This document shows, piece after piece, positions 32,759 through 41,492 of a DNA stretch of 41,681 nt. The notes under the pieces are model-generated. The model was given only the letters and a program-made list of their open reading frames with translations, was not told the DNA's origin and made no database searches. Both the position numbers and the translations under genes were made by a program. This DNA is from Bacteroidales bacterium (GTDB lineage: Bacteria > Bacteroidota > Bacteroidia > Bacteroidales > JAIPAH01): NCBI GenBank assembly GCA_021740175.1, contig JAIPAH010000010.1, forward strand, positions 1 through 41,681. The letters run 5' to 3'. How positions within the stretch are numbered: position 1 is the first letter of the stretch; each line of letters begins with the position of its first letter.

Positions 32759-32806
32759 TGTATGCTTCGGGCCTTAGGATGTATGATTAAGGCCTCCGGG
32801 TGTATG
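32759..32806 (-). promoter_or_regulatory. Candidate LytTR operator: three direct repeats spaced 21 bp
   Basis: TGTATG (CATACA on the minus strand) occurs at 32759-32764, 32780-32785 and 32801-32806, start-to-start distances exactly 21 and 21 bp. LytTR-domain regulators bind pairs of direct repeats about two helical turns apart. The block lies 69-116 nt upstream of the T9SS gene and just beyond the stop codon of a LytTR response regulator. A GGCCTTA/TAAGGCC dyad (32770-32794) overlaps it and could instead end the regulator transcript. Confidence 0.6.
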
Positions 32807-32821
32807 GATAAACGGTTTGGT

Positions 32822-33583
32822 TTATACTGATTTTGCGTAATCGCTTAGTTTATCCAGGAAAGTTTGTTTACGCCCGGCAGAAATATAGATATGTTTTTCG
32901 TCGGCCATAATGACATATCCCGGTTTACCTTTTATATACCTGACAAGGTACTGCAGATTGATCATATGGCTGTTATGAAGCCTGCTAAACGATAACTCGT
33001 CCAGGAGTTTCTCGAAATTACTTATCGATTTGGAAACAATTTTCCGGGTATTATCTTTTAGATATACAAGGGTATAATTTCCATCGGCTTCGAGACGGAT
33101 TATATCATCGATCAATATTATTTCCAGACCGTTGCCGGTAGGCAGTATGATTTTTTCCGGTTTTTCATTGATGCTCTGTTTAAAGACTTCGACTTTTTCT
33201 TCAAAGTATTTTCTGCTCTGTCTTTCAATTACGCGTTCGACAGCATCTACTAATGAAAGATAATTCAGGGGTTTTAGGATATAGTGTAGTGCTGAGAATT
33301 CAAAGGCGCGCAGGGCATACTCGTCGTACGCTGTAACAAAAACCACATCAAAATCTGTATAGGTGACATGCTCCAGTACATCGAAACCCTGACCGTCGGG
33401 CATGACAATATCCAGGAAGACAAGGTCGGGATGCAAAGTCTCGATAGCTTGAATGGCGGAGTCCACATTACGGCTCTCGCCCACAATTTTTACTTTAGGG
33501 CAGTGCTTTTGAAGCATTCGTCTGAGGACCGACAAACTCTTCATTTCATCATCGACAATAAGGGTGTTAATCGTTGTTTCCAT
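32822..33583 (-). CDS. LytTR-family response regulator
   Basis: A 253-residue regulator. The receiver (about 7-122) has the acidic pair Asp11/Asp12, phospho-acceptor Asp58 in LVFLDIVMPDGQG, and the conserved Lys in HYILKPLNY. The LytTR DNA-binding domain (about 148-250) contains IRLEADGNYTLVYL and FSRLHNSHMINLQYLVRYIKG. Its reading frame starts 43 nt before the kinase stop, so the two are translationally coupled and form a pair. The likely target is the T9SS gene, whose upstream region carries 21-bp-spaced direct repeats. Confidence 0.94.
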   Translation of the reverse strand: METTINTLIVDDEMKSLSVLRRMLQKHCPKVKIVGESRNVDSAIQAIETLHPDLVFLDIVMPDGQGFDVLEHVTYTDFDVVFVTAYDEYALRAFEFSALHYILKPLNYLSLVDAVERVIERQSRKYFEEKVEVFKQSINEKPEKIILPTGNGLEIILIDDIIRLEADGNYTLVYLKDNTRKIVSKSISNFEKLLDELSFSRLHNSHMINLQYLVRYIKGKPGYVIMADEKHIYISAGRKQTFLDKLSDYAKSV

Positions 33584-36501
33584 GTTTTGAATTTCTTTTT
33601 TAAACCAATACTCTCAGGGATATATATTTTTATAGTGGTGCCTGCGGGTGACCCGTCATCGTGGTAGTTGTCTGTTATTTTTGTCGCTATTTGTGCATTA
33701 TAGATTTTGTTTATTAACTGAAGCCTTTCCAGGGTATTTTTCATGCCCATCGCCTTTCGGGTACGTTTGGATGATTCGATTTGAGCCGCCCGCTTACGGC
33801 CCACACCATTGTCACTGATGCTCAGAATAACTGTGTCTTCTTCTCCTTGCGCAATATGTATTCTGATATGGCCTTTCTCCTTTTTGTGCAGCAAGCCATG
33901 ACGGATCGCGTTTTCAGCGAAAGGCTGTAACAAGATTGGTGGAATCTGTATTGAAGAGGGTTCAATGTTGTCATCTATCTGAAAATCGAAATCAAACGAC
34001 TCATCGAATCGCAGCTGCTCCAGTTCAAGGTATAAACGAAGCATCTTGAGCTCATCGGCCAGCCAGATAAAATTCTTCTTCGAGTATTCGAGGATATCCC
34101 GCATGAGGGAGGAGAAGCTGGAAAGATATCGCTCCGCCTCGTCTTCTTTCTGCTCCAGAACGAATTCCTGGATAGAGTTTAGCGAATTAAAAATAAAATG
34201 GGGATTCATCTGGGCACGCAGGGCTTTTTGTTCCGATTGGATGATTTCCCGCTTATCCTGCTCTTTTTGAGCCTTAAAACGGATGATGGCATAACTAATA
34301 CCTGACATAACAATGAGGGCAGTTAAAATGCTTATAATCAGAAACCAAGTGGTTTCCGTAAAGTGTTTTTCAACATGAATGCGTATGGAAAGTGCTTTCG
34401 GTGTAAATGTTCCTTGCGCATAGCGTGCTTTTAATTTGAATTGATAATCTCCATGGGCTAGATCAGCGTAACGTACTGAGCGGTTTTGGGTCGTTATCCA
34501 TTGACTGTCGCGACCTTCCAGTTTTACCTTATAGGTTATATTCTTCGTACTGATAAGACTTACTCCTGTATAATATATGGTCAGATTATTATGGGCAGGC
34601 TCTAGGTGGATAGGTTTTCCTTGTTCTGTTTTTTGGCCACCCGACACCATTGAATCTATATGGAGAATGGGATGAGTCTTTTTTGTAGTAAGTTCTTCAG
34701 GATTTACCGAAGCAAGACCTTTTGAGGTAGCAAGCCACAAGTGTTGGCTTTGGCGGGCGATATCGTTGATCACATTGGAAGGCAGTCCATTCCAAATGGT
34801 ATAGGCTTCTATTTTTTTTGTTTTCAACGTCTTCCCATCGAAGACTAATCGGTTAAGTCCTTCGGAAGTACCTACCCAATACGTCGTATCATTATCTTTA
34901 TAAAATGATTTGATGATATTACTGCACAACCCATCTGCTTTAGTAATCCGCAGCAGCGTATCTTCGGTGTAACAAACCAGCCCGTTGACGCGGGTGCCTA
35001 TCCACAGTTTTCTGCCATCGGGAACAAGCAGACTGATACGTTTAGCCAGTAATGGATGCTCATTTCCCTTGTAGGAAAAATTATGGTTGTGGATTTTAAA
35101 CAGACCGTTAAGTCCGCCACCCCATATTACCGAATCGGAGGTTTGACATATGGCGTGTAGGTGCTGATTGAACCCATCTTTCCTTGAATCATAAACCAGA
35201 TGATTATTCTTATATTTCAGGAAGCCCCGGTTGGTAGCCATCAATACACCACTATCCAGTGTGCGGGAGGCACAGTATATTTTATTAACAATGATGTAAT
35301 CGGGGGCATTCTGCCTGCCATCAAACGTATAGTGCAGAAAATCAGACTCTATCAACCATATTGAATTATTTTTGTCGATAAAGATATCGCGGGGATACTT
35401 TACATTTCGGGTTTTTAATATTTTACGGGGGTTATTCATATAACCCTCTTGAATCCTTATCTTATAGAGATGATTATTATTGGTGCCGCAAAAAAGCAAG
35501 GAATCGTAAATTTCCATTGAGATGATATTTTCCGAAGACATTTCAGGACGGGTATGGAACACATTAAATTGCAGAGAGGGTATTCTGTACAAACCATTCC
35601 CCTCGGTAGATATCCAATAGTTTTTCTCCCGGTCCCGGTATATGCGTGTAACACGTTTATTTTTCAGAAAGTGACAAGGCATATAGCTCTTACCTCTTTT
35701 TTTGAAATAGAGAAGCCCATCAATCGTTTTACGAATCCATATACTACCATCCGAATCAATGCCCAAATCTTTGGGATGTACCGTTTGTATTAGTTTCCCG
35801 GGATGTTTTATTCGTTCCAAACTGAGTTTTTCGTTGGAAACGGCCTTCTGCCGGTGCTGATAAAAGTGTAAGTCTGAATGACGAGTAAAATATGGATTAT
35901 CAGAGAGATATCGGTAAAGGTGGGGGTGGTTTTTCTTTAAAGAACCCAAATACTCTCCCCTGTGAGAAATGTCAAATTTTTTTAAAATTAGCGAATAGTG
36001 ATTTAAATCTTTATTCAGGGTATCGATTTTAGTAATGTTCCGGGCTGTATCCATTCGCACGAGCCTGTTGTTTTTCGAAATAAAATACAGGTTGTTGGCA
36101 TTGTCCAGCGTTACGGCGAATGGGTGGTTAGGATGAATCCTGGTATGTAATGTGTTATTGATCTGCTTTGGAATATGAAACTTCCCGTTTTTATAATAAC
36201 TAAAGTTCTTTTCATACGAATAAAACCATAGGCGATCGTTCGTTTTGTAAATTATTACCGTGGAATTGTCGGCCAGACCGTCATTCACAGTGTAGTTTTC
36301 AAATGTATATCCGTTATATCGACTCACTCCATAACTGGTTCCTAACCAGAGACGCCCTGTGCTATCCTGAACAATATCATAAACCTCGGAGCCGGGTAAT
36401 CCGTCATTGACGGTATAGTGGATATGATAAGGGAGTTGCGCTCTCAGACCATAAGCAACCATAGACAAAATAAGTACTCCTATGTAAATAAATCGTCTCA
36501 T
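33541..36501 (-). CDS. Sensor histidine kinase with Reg_prop beta-propeller and Y_Y_Y domain
   Basis: A 986-residue LytS-class kinase. An N-terminal signal or membrane segment (1-22) is followed by a periplasmic two-component propeller of Reg_prop repeats (DIVQDSTGRLWLGTSYGVSRYNG, SDGSIWIRKTIDGLLYF, DREKNYWISTEGNGLYRI and others, to about residue 610). A Y_Y_Y domain (about 645-715) and a membrane helix (about 722-747) come next, then His_kinase with the phospho-His in AQMNPHFIFNSLNSIQEF and an HATPase with ENAIRHGLLHK and ISDNGVGRKRA. It overlaps the LytTR gene. Similar sensors in Bacteroidota respond to extracellular glycans, but the ligand here is unknown. The gene lies inside the lower-GC block that separates dinB from dnaE2. 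Confidence 0.93.
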   Translation of the reverse strand: MRRFIYIGVLILSMVAYGLRAQLPYHIHYTVNDGLPGSEVYDIVQDSTGRLWLGTSYGVSRYNGYTFENYTVNDGLADNSTVIIYKTNDRLWFYSYEKNFSYYKNGKFHIPKQINNTLHTRIHPNHPFAVTLDNANNLYFISKNNRLVRMDTARNITKIDTLNKDLNHYSLILKKFDISHRGEYLGSLKKNHPHLYRYLSDNPYFTRHSDLHFYQHRQKAVSNEKLSLERIKHPGKLIQTVHPKDLGIDSDGSIWIRKTIDGLLYFKKRGKSYMPCHFLKNKRVTRIYRDREKNYWISTEGNGLYRIPSLQFNVFHTRPEMSSENIISMEIYDSLLFCGTNNNHLYKIRIQEGYMNNPRKILKTRNVKYPRDIFIDKNNSIWLIESDFLHYTFDGRQNAPDYIIVNKIYCASRTLDSGVLMATNRGFLKYKNNHLVYDSRKDGFNQHLHAICQTSDSVIWGGGLNGLFKIHNHNFSYKGNEHPLLAKRISLLVPDGRKLWIGTRVNGLVCYTEDTLLRITKADGLCSNIIKSFYKDNDTTYWVGTSEGLNRLVFDGKTLKTKKIEAYTIWNGLPSNVINDIARQSQHLWLATSKGLASVNPEELTTKKTHPILHIDSMVSGGQKTEQGKPIHLEPAHNNLTIYYTGVSLISTKNITYKVKLEGRDSQWITTQNRSVRYADLAHGDYQFKLKARYAQGTFTPKALSIRIHVEKHFTETTWFLIISILTALIVMSGISYAIIRFKAQKEQDKREIIQSEQKALRAQMNPHFIFNSLNSIQEFVLEQKEDEAERYLSSFSSLMRDILEYSKKNFIWLADELKMLRLYLELEQLRFDESFDFDFQIDDNIEPSSIQIPPILLQPFAENAIRHGLLHKKEKGHIRIHIAQGEEDTVILSISDNGVGRKRAAQIESSKRTRKAMGMKNTLERLQLINKIYNAQIATKITDNYHDDGSPAGTTIKIYIPESIGLKKKFKTWKQRLTPLLSMMK

Positions 36502-36773
36502 TAATTGTTTAAGATAATAATTTTTTGACCTGATTGTATAGTTTTATCGGTACATATTTTTAACACTTTCCCAAGAATTTTATAAATTATTCATTAACAA
36601 TATTCTATAGATTGTTTCAGGTTTCGTCACAAACATACCTCATTATTATATCAGGTTTTGCGGTTGTATAAAACTAAATTTATGTTTAAATTATAGCCAA
36701 TATTTTGATTAAAAAGTAATCATAAAATCAATTTGTAACTGATATACTTTTTAGTTTGGAATGTTTGAATCGA
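36502..36773. other. A/T-rich intergenic region upstream of the kinase gene
   Basis: About 270 nt, very A/T-rich, containing the leftward promoter of the two-component operon. No distinct sites could be assigned. ATGTTTGAAT at 36761-36770 may be the left copy of a target duplication of the MITE-like element that follows (right copy ATGTTTAAT at 36913-36921). Confidence 0.45.
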
Positions 36774-36905
<132 letters not shown>

Positions 36906-36939
36906 TGCACTCATGTTTAATTTTGTAGAAAGGAGTAAA

Positions 36940-37038
36940 ATGAAGAAGTTACCTTTAAGAAAAGAGCTGTTTTGGGATGTCAATTTTCAAAAATTAAGTT
37001 TTTATGTTGGCGAGTATTGTAACATATTGATATTTTGA
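36940..37038 (+). pseudogene. Truncated small gene, DUF6922-like N-terminus
   Basis: A 32-codon frame with an excellent Shine-Dalgarno site (AAAGGAG, 5 nt before the ATG), unusual for this genome. The start, KKLPLRKELFWDVNFQKLSF, resembles the conserved opening LFWDVDFxKLD of the DUF6922 family (recognised from memory). The frame then ends abruptly, and 2 nt after its stop the 44-nt direct repeat begins at 37041. It is best read as a gene cut off by the rearrangement that placed the octamer-like tract here. A genuine short peptide cannot be excluded. Confidence 0.45.
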
Positions 37039-37040
37039 AT

Positions 37041-37084
37041 TTAACTGTGTTTAAGTGTTTATGTGCGTAAGTGTTTAAGAAATA
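37041..37084 (+). repeat. Right 44-nt direct repeat flanking the inserted 8-kb block
   Basis: Second copy of the sequence at 28981-29024 (39 of 44 identical, same orientation). It marks the return to the G+C-rich mutagenesis group ahead of dnaE2. Confidence 0.65.
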
Positions 37085-37200
37085 ATGTCGTAATGGCCTA
37101 GTAGAAAAGCCAACAAACTTACAAACCTAAAAACTTAAACACCTAAAAACTTAAACACCTAAACACGTAAGCACTTAAACACAAAAAATCAACCAACAAT
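37085..37200. repeat. A/C-rich octamer-like tract F (upstream of dnaE2)
   Basis: From about 37110 the plus strand repeats AAACTTACAAACC, TAAAAACTTAAACACC (twice) and CACGTAAGCACTTAAACAC, ending 6 nt before the dnaE2 ATG. It is G-poor and in the same gene-relative orientation as the leaders of the other three genes. Confidence 0.7.
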
Positions 37201-37205
37201 AACCG

Positions 37206-40139
37206 ATGTACCTAAACACCCACTCATACTACAGCCTGCGTTACGGCACGATGTCCGTGGAGGAGGTGGTGTCGGCTGCCAAACGGCTGGGGGTTGGCCG
37301 GCTGGCGCTGACGGATATCAACAACTCCAGCGGGATTATCGATTTCGTGCGGGAGTGTCGCGGGCAGGGTGTGGACTCGGTGGCGGGCATTGAGTTCAGA
37401 AACGGCGATGAGCTGCTGTATGTCGGCCTGGCCAAAAACAACCAGGGATTCCGGGAGCTGAATGAATTTTTGAGTGAGGTCAACCTCAACGGAAAGGAAT
37501 TGCCGGAGCGTGCCCCGGAATTTGAGGAGGCGTTTGTGGTGTATCCTTTCGGAAAACGCCGGAAGCAGGATTTGAAGGAGAATGAGTACGTCGGCATCAG
37601 ACCCTCGCAGGTGCACCGGCTTTATTCGTCGAATTTCCGGCATGACGTGTCGAAGCTGGTGGTTTGGCAACCCGTGACTTTCGAGATGCCGCAGGGGTAT
37701 GAGCTGCACAAAAATCTCCGGGCCGTAGACCACAATACGCTGATCACCAAACTGGAATCCCGGCAGGTAGTGCAGCCCGATGAGTATTTCCAGTCGCCCG
37801 ACCGGATAAAGCAATACTTCGATGGGTATCCGCAAATCGTTTACAACACGGAAAAACTTCTGGCCGATTGCCATATCGATTTCGATTTTCAGTCGCTGAA
37901 AAACAAGCAGACCTTTACTTCCAGCCGCTACAACGATAAGCTTTTGCTGGAGAAGCTGGCCCGCGATGGCTTTAAGTCACGCTACGGGCATCATCCGAAG
38001 GCCAAAAAGCGCATGGAAGAGGAATTGCAGGTCATCGACAAGCTGGGCTTTGCAGCCTATTTTCTGATTACGTGGGACATTATCCGCTATTCGATGTCGC
38101 GTGGCTTTTACCACGTAGGTCGCGGGAGCGGCGCCAACTCCATTGTCGCCTACTGCCTGTACATTACGGATGTCGACCCCGTGGAGCTGAATCTCTACTT
38201 CGAGCGCTTTATCAATCCCCGCCGCAGCAGTCCGCCGGATTTCGACATCGACTACTCCTGGACCGACCGCGACGAGGTGACCGAATACATCTTCAACCGT
38301 TACGGGCAGGAACATACGGCCCTGCTGGGCACGATGACCACCTTCAAGGGCAAGTCGATTTACCGCGAGCTGGGGAAGGTGCATGGCCTCCCGAAAGGGG
38401 AGATCGATCGCCTGGTGGAGCAGCCGGTTTCGGAGGACGACTCGATAGTCAGCCACATTCAGCAGATCGGCAACCAGATGGTAGATTTTCCTAACATCCG
38501 CAGCATCCATGCCGGCGGTATTCTCATCTCGGAAGAGCCGATCACCTGCTACAGCGCCCTGAACCTCCCCCCGAAAGGGTTCCCCACCGTGCAATGGGAT
38601 ATGTACGTGGCGGAAGACATCAACTTCGAAAAGCTGGATATCCTCAGCCAGCGTGGTATTGGCCACATCAAGGAAGCCGCTGAAGTCGCCGAAAAAAACA
38701 AAGGCGAGAAGGTCGACGTCCATGATATCCCGAAGTTTAAGGAGGATGAGCGGGTAAAACACCTGTTGAAAACCGGAGAAACCAACGGCTGCTTCTACAT
38801 CGAAAGTCCGGCCATGCGGGGGCTGCTGAAGAAGCTTCAGTGCAGCGATTATCGGAGCCTGGTAGCCGCCAGCTCGATTATTCGGCCCGGTGTAGCTAAA
38901 TCGGGGATGATGAAGGAGTATATCCGGCGGTTTCATAACCCGGATGATTTCGAGTACCTCCACCCGGTAATGAAGGAGCAACTGCAGGAGACTTATGGTG
39001 TGATGGTGTACCAGGAGGATGTGCTGAAGGTGTGCCACCACTTTGCCGGACTCGACCTGGCCGATGCCGACATCCTGCGGCGGGCAATGAGCGGGAAGTA
39101 TCGTTCGAAGAGCGAGTTTCAGCGCATCGTCGATAAGTTTTTCTCCAATAGTCGCGAAAAGGGGTACCCCGAGGAAATCATCAAAGAAATCTGGCGCCAG
39201 ATCGAATCGTTTGCCGGATACTCCTTTTCCAAGGCCCACTCAGCCTCCTATGCCGTGGAGAGCTTTCAGAGCCTGTTCCTGAAGGCTTACTACCCGCTGG
39301 AGTTTATGGTGGCCGTCATCAACAACTTTGGCGGGTTTTACAGAACCTGGGTGTATTTCAATGAAGCGAAACGCTGGGGCGCGAATATCGAACTGCCCTG
39401 CGTTAATCATTCGGAATTCAAGACCACGATTTCCGGGAAGGATATATACATCGGCTTTGTTCACCTGTTTAATCTCGAAAAGAAGCTGGCCCGGCGGATT
39501 GTGGAAGCCCGGGAGCGGGACGGGCGATTTAATTCCCTGGAGGATTTCGTGCGACGCGTACCGGTCCACCTGGAACAGCTGAAGATATTGATTCGTGTCG
39601 GGGCTTTCCGCTTCACCGGCCGCAGCAAGTCCGACCTGCTGTGGCATGCTCACATGCTGCTTTCGGACTTTAAAGACCAGGCTCCTTCGGATATGGCGCT
39701 GTTTTCGCTGCAGGAAAAGCATTACGAGCTGCCCCGCCTGGAGCAATCGGAGGTGGCCGATGTGTACGACGAAATTGAGTTGCTGGGCTTCCCCGTCACC
39801 AAAAGCAGCTTTGATTTGCTGAAAACCAAATTCCGCGGGGAAATCATGGCCGGGGAGATGAATCAATACGTCGGGAAAAAGGTCCGTATGCTCGGCAACC
39901 TGGTACACATCAAAAACGTCCGAACCGTTAAGCGCGACTACATGAATTTCGGCACCTTTTTGGATGTCCACGGCGAATTTTTCGATACCGTCCATTTTGC
40001 CCCTTCCCTGAAGAAATATCCCTTCCGGGGATATGGTGTCTACCTGCTGCTCGGCAAGGTTGTGGAAAACTTCGGCTTCGCCAGCCTGGAGGTGGAGAAA
40101 ATGGCCAGAATGGAGGTGTTGGGGGATCCGAGGGGGTAG
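37206..40139 (+). CDS. dnaE2: Error-prone DNA polymerase III alpha subunit (DnaE2/ImuC-like)
   Basis: A 977-residue C-family polymerase, shorter than replicative DnaE (about 1160). The PHP domain is degenerate: YLNTHSYYS has lost the first metal His, and ALTDINNSSG replaces the usual TDH. This argues against PHP proofreading. The palm is intact, with GRGSGANSIVAYCL and catalytic Asp345 and Asp347 in PPDFDIDY. Fingers and the clamp-side region (PGVAKSGMMKEYIRR, VMVYQEDVLKV, FSKAHSASYA) follow, then a helix-hairpin-helix part (FNSLEDFVRRV) and a C-terminal OB domain (about 880-970; KKVRMLGNLVHIKNVRT). No tau-binding extension is seen. A shortened enzyme with dead PHP, together with dinB and a LexA-like regulator, points to DNA-damage tolerance rather than replication. 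Confidence 0.9.
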   Translation: MYLNTHSYYSLRYGTMSVEEVVSAAKRLGVGRLALTDINNSSGIIDFVRECRGQGVDSVAGIEFRNGDELLYVGLAKNNQGFRELNEFLSEVNLNGKELPERAPEFEEAFVVYPFGKRRKQDLKENEYVGIRPSQVHRLYSSNFRHDVSKLVVWQPVTFEMPQGYELHKNLRAVDHNTLITKLESRQVVQPDEYFQSPDRIKQYFDGYPQIVYNTEKLLADCHIDFDFQSLKNKQTFTSSRYNDKLLLEKLARDGFKSRYGHHPKAKKRMEEELQVIDKLGFAAYFLITWDIIRYSMSRGFYHVGRGSGANSIVAYCLYITDVDPVELNLYFERFINPRRSSPPDFDIDYSWTDRDEVTEYIFNRYGQEHTALLGTMTTFKGKSIYRELGKVHGLPKGEIDRLVEQPVSEDDSIVSHIQQIGNQMVDFPNIRSIHAGGILISEEPITCYSALNLPPKGFPTVQWDMYVAEDINFEKLDILSQRGIGHIKEAAEVAEKNKGEKVDVHDIPKFKEDERVKHLLKTGETNGCFYIESPAMRGLLKKLQCSDYRSLVAASSIIRPGVAKSGMMKEYIRRFHNPDDFEYLHPVMKEQLQETYGVMVYQEDVLKVCHHFAGLDLADADILRRAMSGKYRSKSEFQRIVDKFFSNSREKGYPEEIIKEIWRQIESFAGYSFSKAHSASYAVESFQSLFLKAYYPLEFMVAVINNFGGFYRTWVYFNEAKRWGANIELPCVNHSEFKTTISGKDIYIGFVHLFNLEKKLARRIVEARERDGRFNSLEDFVRRVPVHLEQLKILIRVGAFRFTGRSKSDLLWHAHMLLSDFKDQAPSDMALFSLQEKHYELPRLEQSEVADVYDEIELLGFPVTKSSFDLLKTKFRGEIMAGEMNQYVGKKVRMLGNLVHIKNVRTVKRDYMNFGTFLDVHGEFFDTVHFAPSLKKYPFRGYGVYLLLGKVVENFGFASLEVEKMARMEVLGDPRG

Positions 40140-40152
40140 CCCTCACCCTAAA

Positions 40153-40207
40153 CCCCTCTCCCCAGGGAGAGGGGTTTTTATTCCCCTTCTCCCGCGGGGA
40201 GAAGGGG
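40153..40207 (+). terminator. Tandem hairpins after dnaE2
   Basis: CCCCTCTCCC/GGGAGAGGGG (40153-40174) is followed by TTTTT and is a good Rho-independent terminator 14 nt after the stop. A second perfect stem, CCCCTTCTCCC/GGGAGAAGGGG, lies at 40183-40207. The same C-rich hairpin family occurs at about 8361-8416. Confidence 0.75.
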
Positions 40208-40540
40208 CCAGGGGATGAGGGGAAAAGATTTGCCACCCCACCAAAAAACTACTATAAATTTCCCCTCCAACAAATTTTTTATCCTTAATGATTTCGGGGC
40301 TTTCCCGCAGAGCTTTTTCCGGTAAATTGGTCTAATCCACTACATCCGGGAAATCAGGCAAAAACGCTTGTGCCAACTGAAAAAGAATCTCAACAGGAAA
40401 TTAATCCAATTTCTCATTAATGCGTAAGGCTGTTTTATAGAGATTTATTATTTTTATAAAAGTAAAAACACTAAGCTTGCGAAGCTTGTCTAATCAGGGG
40501 CTTCAACTAGCATTAAAAACAAGCAAAAAATTTAATAATT
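40208..40540. other. Intergenic region upstream of the FISUMP lipoprotein
   Basis: About 330 nt without a gene. AAGCTTGCGAAGCTT (40473-40487) is a short palindrome with 6-bp arms. The promoter of the lipoprotein gene should be in the A/T-rich 40440-40535 part but could not be fixed. No reverse transcriptase, accessory gene or template repeat is seen here. Confidence 0.5.
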
Positions 40541-41491
40541 ATGAGAAACGTAATTTTTTCAATTGTAACAGCAACAATGGCAATAGGTTTATTCACCTTG
40601 CAATCGTGTGAGGAAGATAACGATGGATCGACCAACCAGGAACCCACGTGTTCGATAACCAATCCTTCATTCGGCGATGAGATAACGCAAGGGGAAACCG
40701 TAACGATTTCGGTAGAGGCCGAAGATGAAGACGACAATCTCAAAGAAGTTCGTTTTTATATCGATGGCACGGGCGTAGGTTCTTCCGATAGTTTCCCGTA
40801 CAATTACGACTGGGAAACCGGTGATGCCTCGGAAGGCAGTCATACCATAAAAGCCGTTGCCGAGGATGACGAGCAAGCAGAGGCCGAAGATGAAGTAGAG
40901 GTGACTGTGGTAAGCGGTGGTGGCGGTGGCGGCGGCACAACCGGCACCTTCACTGACCCCCGCGATGGCCAAACCTATGAAACCGTGGAAATAGGCAACC
41001 AGGTATGGTTTGCCGAAAACCTCAACTACGAAACCGATAATTCATGGTGTTATGATAATGATCCGGACAATGGAGACACCTATGGCCGATTGTACAACTG
41101 GGAGGCCGCCTTGGACGCTTGCCCGGATGGATGGCATCTGCCCAGCGACGAAGAATGGAAAACCCTGGAAATGGAGCTGGGTATGAGCCAAAGCGAAGCC
41201 GACGATGACGGCTGGCGCGGCTACGACCAGGGCGAGCAGATGAAATCTACCAGCGGCTGGAATAGCAATGGTAACGGCACCAATAGCAGCGGTTTTAGCG
41301 CCCTTCCGGGCGGCTTCCGCCACAGCGATGGGTCGTTTTACACTCTTGGCAACATCGGACACTGGTGGTCGGCTACAGAGTTCTCAGGTTCGTACGCGTG
41401 GTTCCGGGTCCTGGGCTCTGGCCGCGACCAGGTGCACCGCGACGGCAGCGACAAGGCGGGCGGCTACAGCGTTCGTTGCCTCAAGGACTGA
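40541..41491 (+). CDS. Surface lipoprotein with Ig-like and FISUMP domain; candidate DGR variable protein
   Basis: A 316-residue lipoprotein. The signal peptide ends in the lipobox LQSC, and the mature N-terminus CEEDND is acidic, like the Bacteroidota lipoprotein export signal for surface display. Residues about 36-125 form an Ig-like domain (ITNPSFGDEITQGETVTISVEA, HTIKAVAEDDEQ). A Gly7 linker follows. The C-terminal about 185 residues are a Fib_succ_major (FISUMP) domain, a C-type-lectin-like fold: TFTDPRDGQTYETVEIGNQ, VWFAENLNY, YGRLYNWEAA, CPDGWHLPSDEEW, ALPGGFRHSDGSF, HWWSATEFSGSYAWFRVL, GGYSVRCLKD. FISUMP domains are among the known targets of diversity-generating retroelements. The 3' end plus the hairpin just after the stop (41493-41512) fit that role. 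Confidence 0.85.
   Translation: MRNVIFSIVTATMAIGLFTLQSCEEDNDGSTNQEPTCSITNPSFGDEITQGETVTISVEAEDEDDNLKEVRFYIDGTGVGSSDSFPYNYDWETGDASEGSHTIKAVAEDDEQAEAEDEVEVTVVSGGGGGGGTTGTFTDPRDGQTYETVEIGNQVWFAENLNYETDNSWCYDNDPDNGDTYGRLYNWEAALDACPDGWHLPSDEEWKTLEMELGMSQSEADDDGWRGYDQGEQMKSTSGWNSNGNGTNSSGFSALPGGFRHSDGSFYTLGNIGHWWSATEFSGSYAWFRVLGSGRDQVHRDGSDKAGGYSVRCLKD
41381..41488 (+). other. Putative DGR variable region at the 3' end of the FISUMP gene
   Basis: Codons 281-316 cover the FISUMP ligand-face loop. At positions where FISUMP proteins are usually Asn/Tyr/aromatic-rich, the codons here are overwhelmingly NNC (TTC, GTC, GGC, CGC, GAC, CAC, GAC, GGC, AGC, GAC, GGC, GGC, TAC), as expected if AAC codons of a template were mutated at adenines. 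The invariant frame residues (AW-R-L, V-R, K, SVRC) are kept. The gene's G+C bias could also explain part of this pattern, and no template repeat is in the window. Confidence 0.45.
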
Positions 41492-41492
41492 T

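Noticed and set aside
32770-32794. GGCCTTA/TAAGGCC dyad as a plain terminator of the LytTR gene
   Set aside because: It has an 11-nt loop and no T-run on the minus strand, and it is interleaved with the 21-bp direct repeats; kept only as an alternative reading.
37977-39239. 420-codon open frame on the minus strand
   Set aside because: It lies entirely inside dnaE2, whose G+C-rich codons create long antisense frames; the translation has no recognisable domain or plausible start context.
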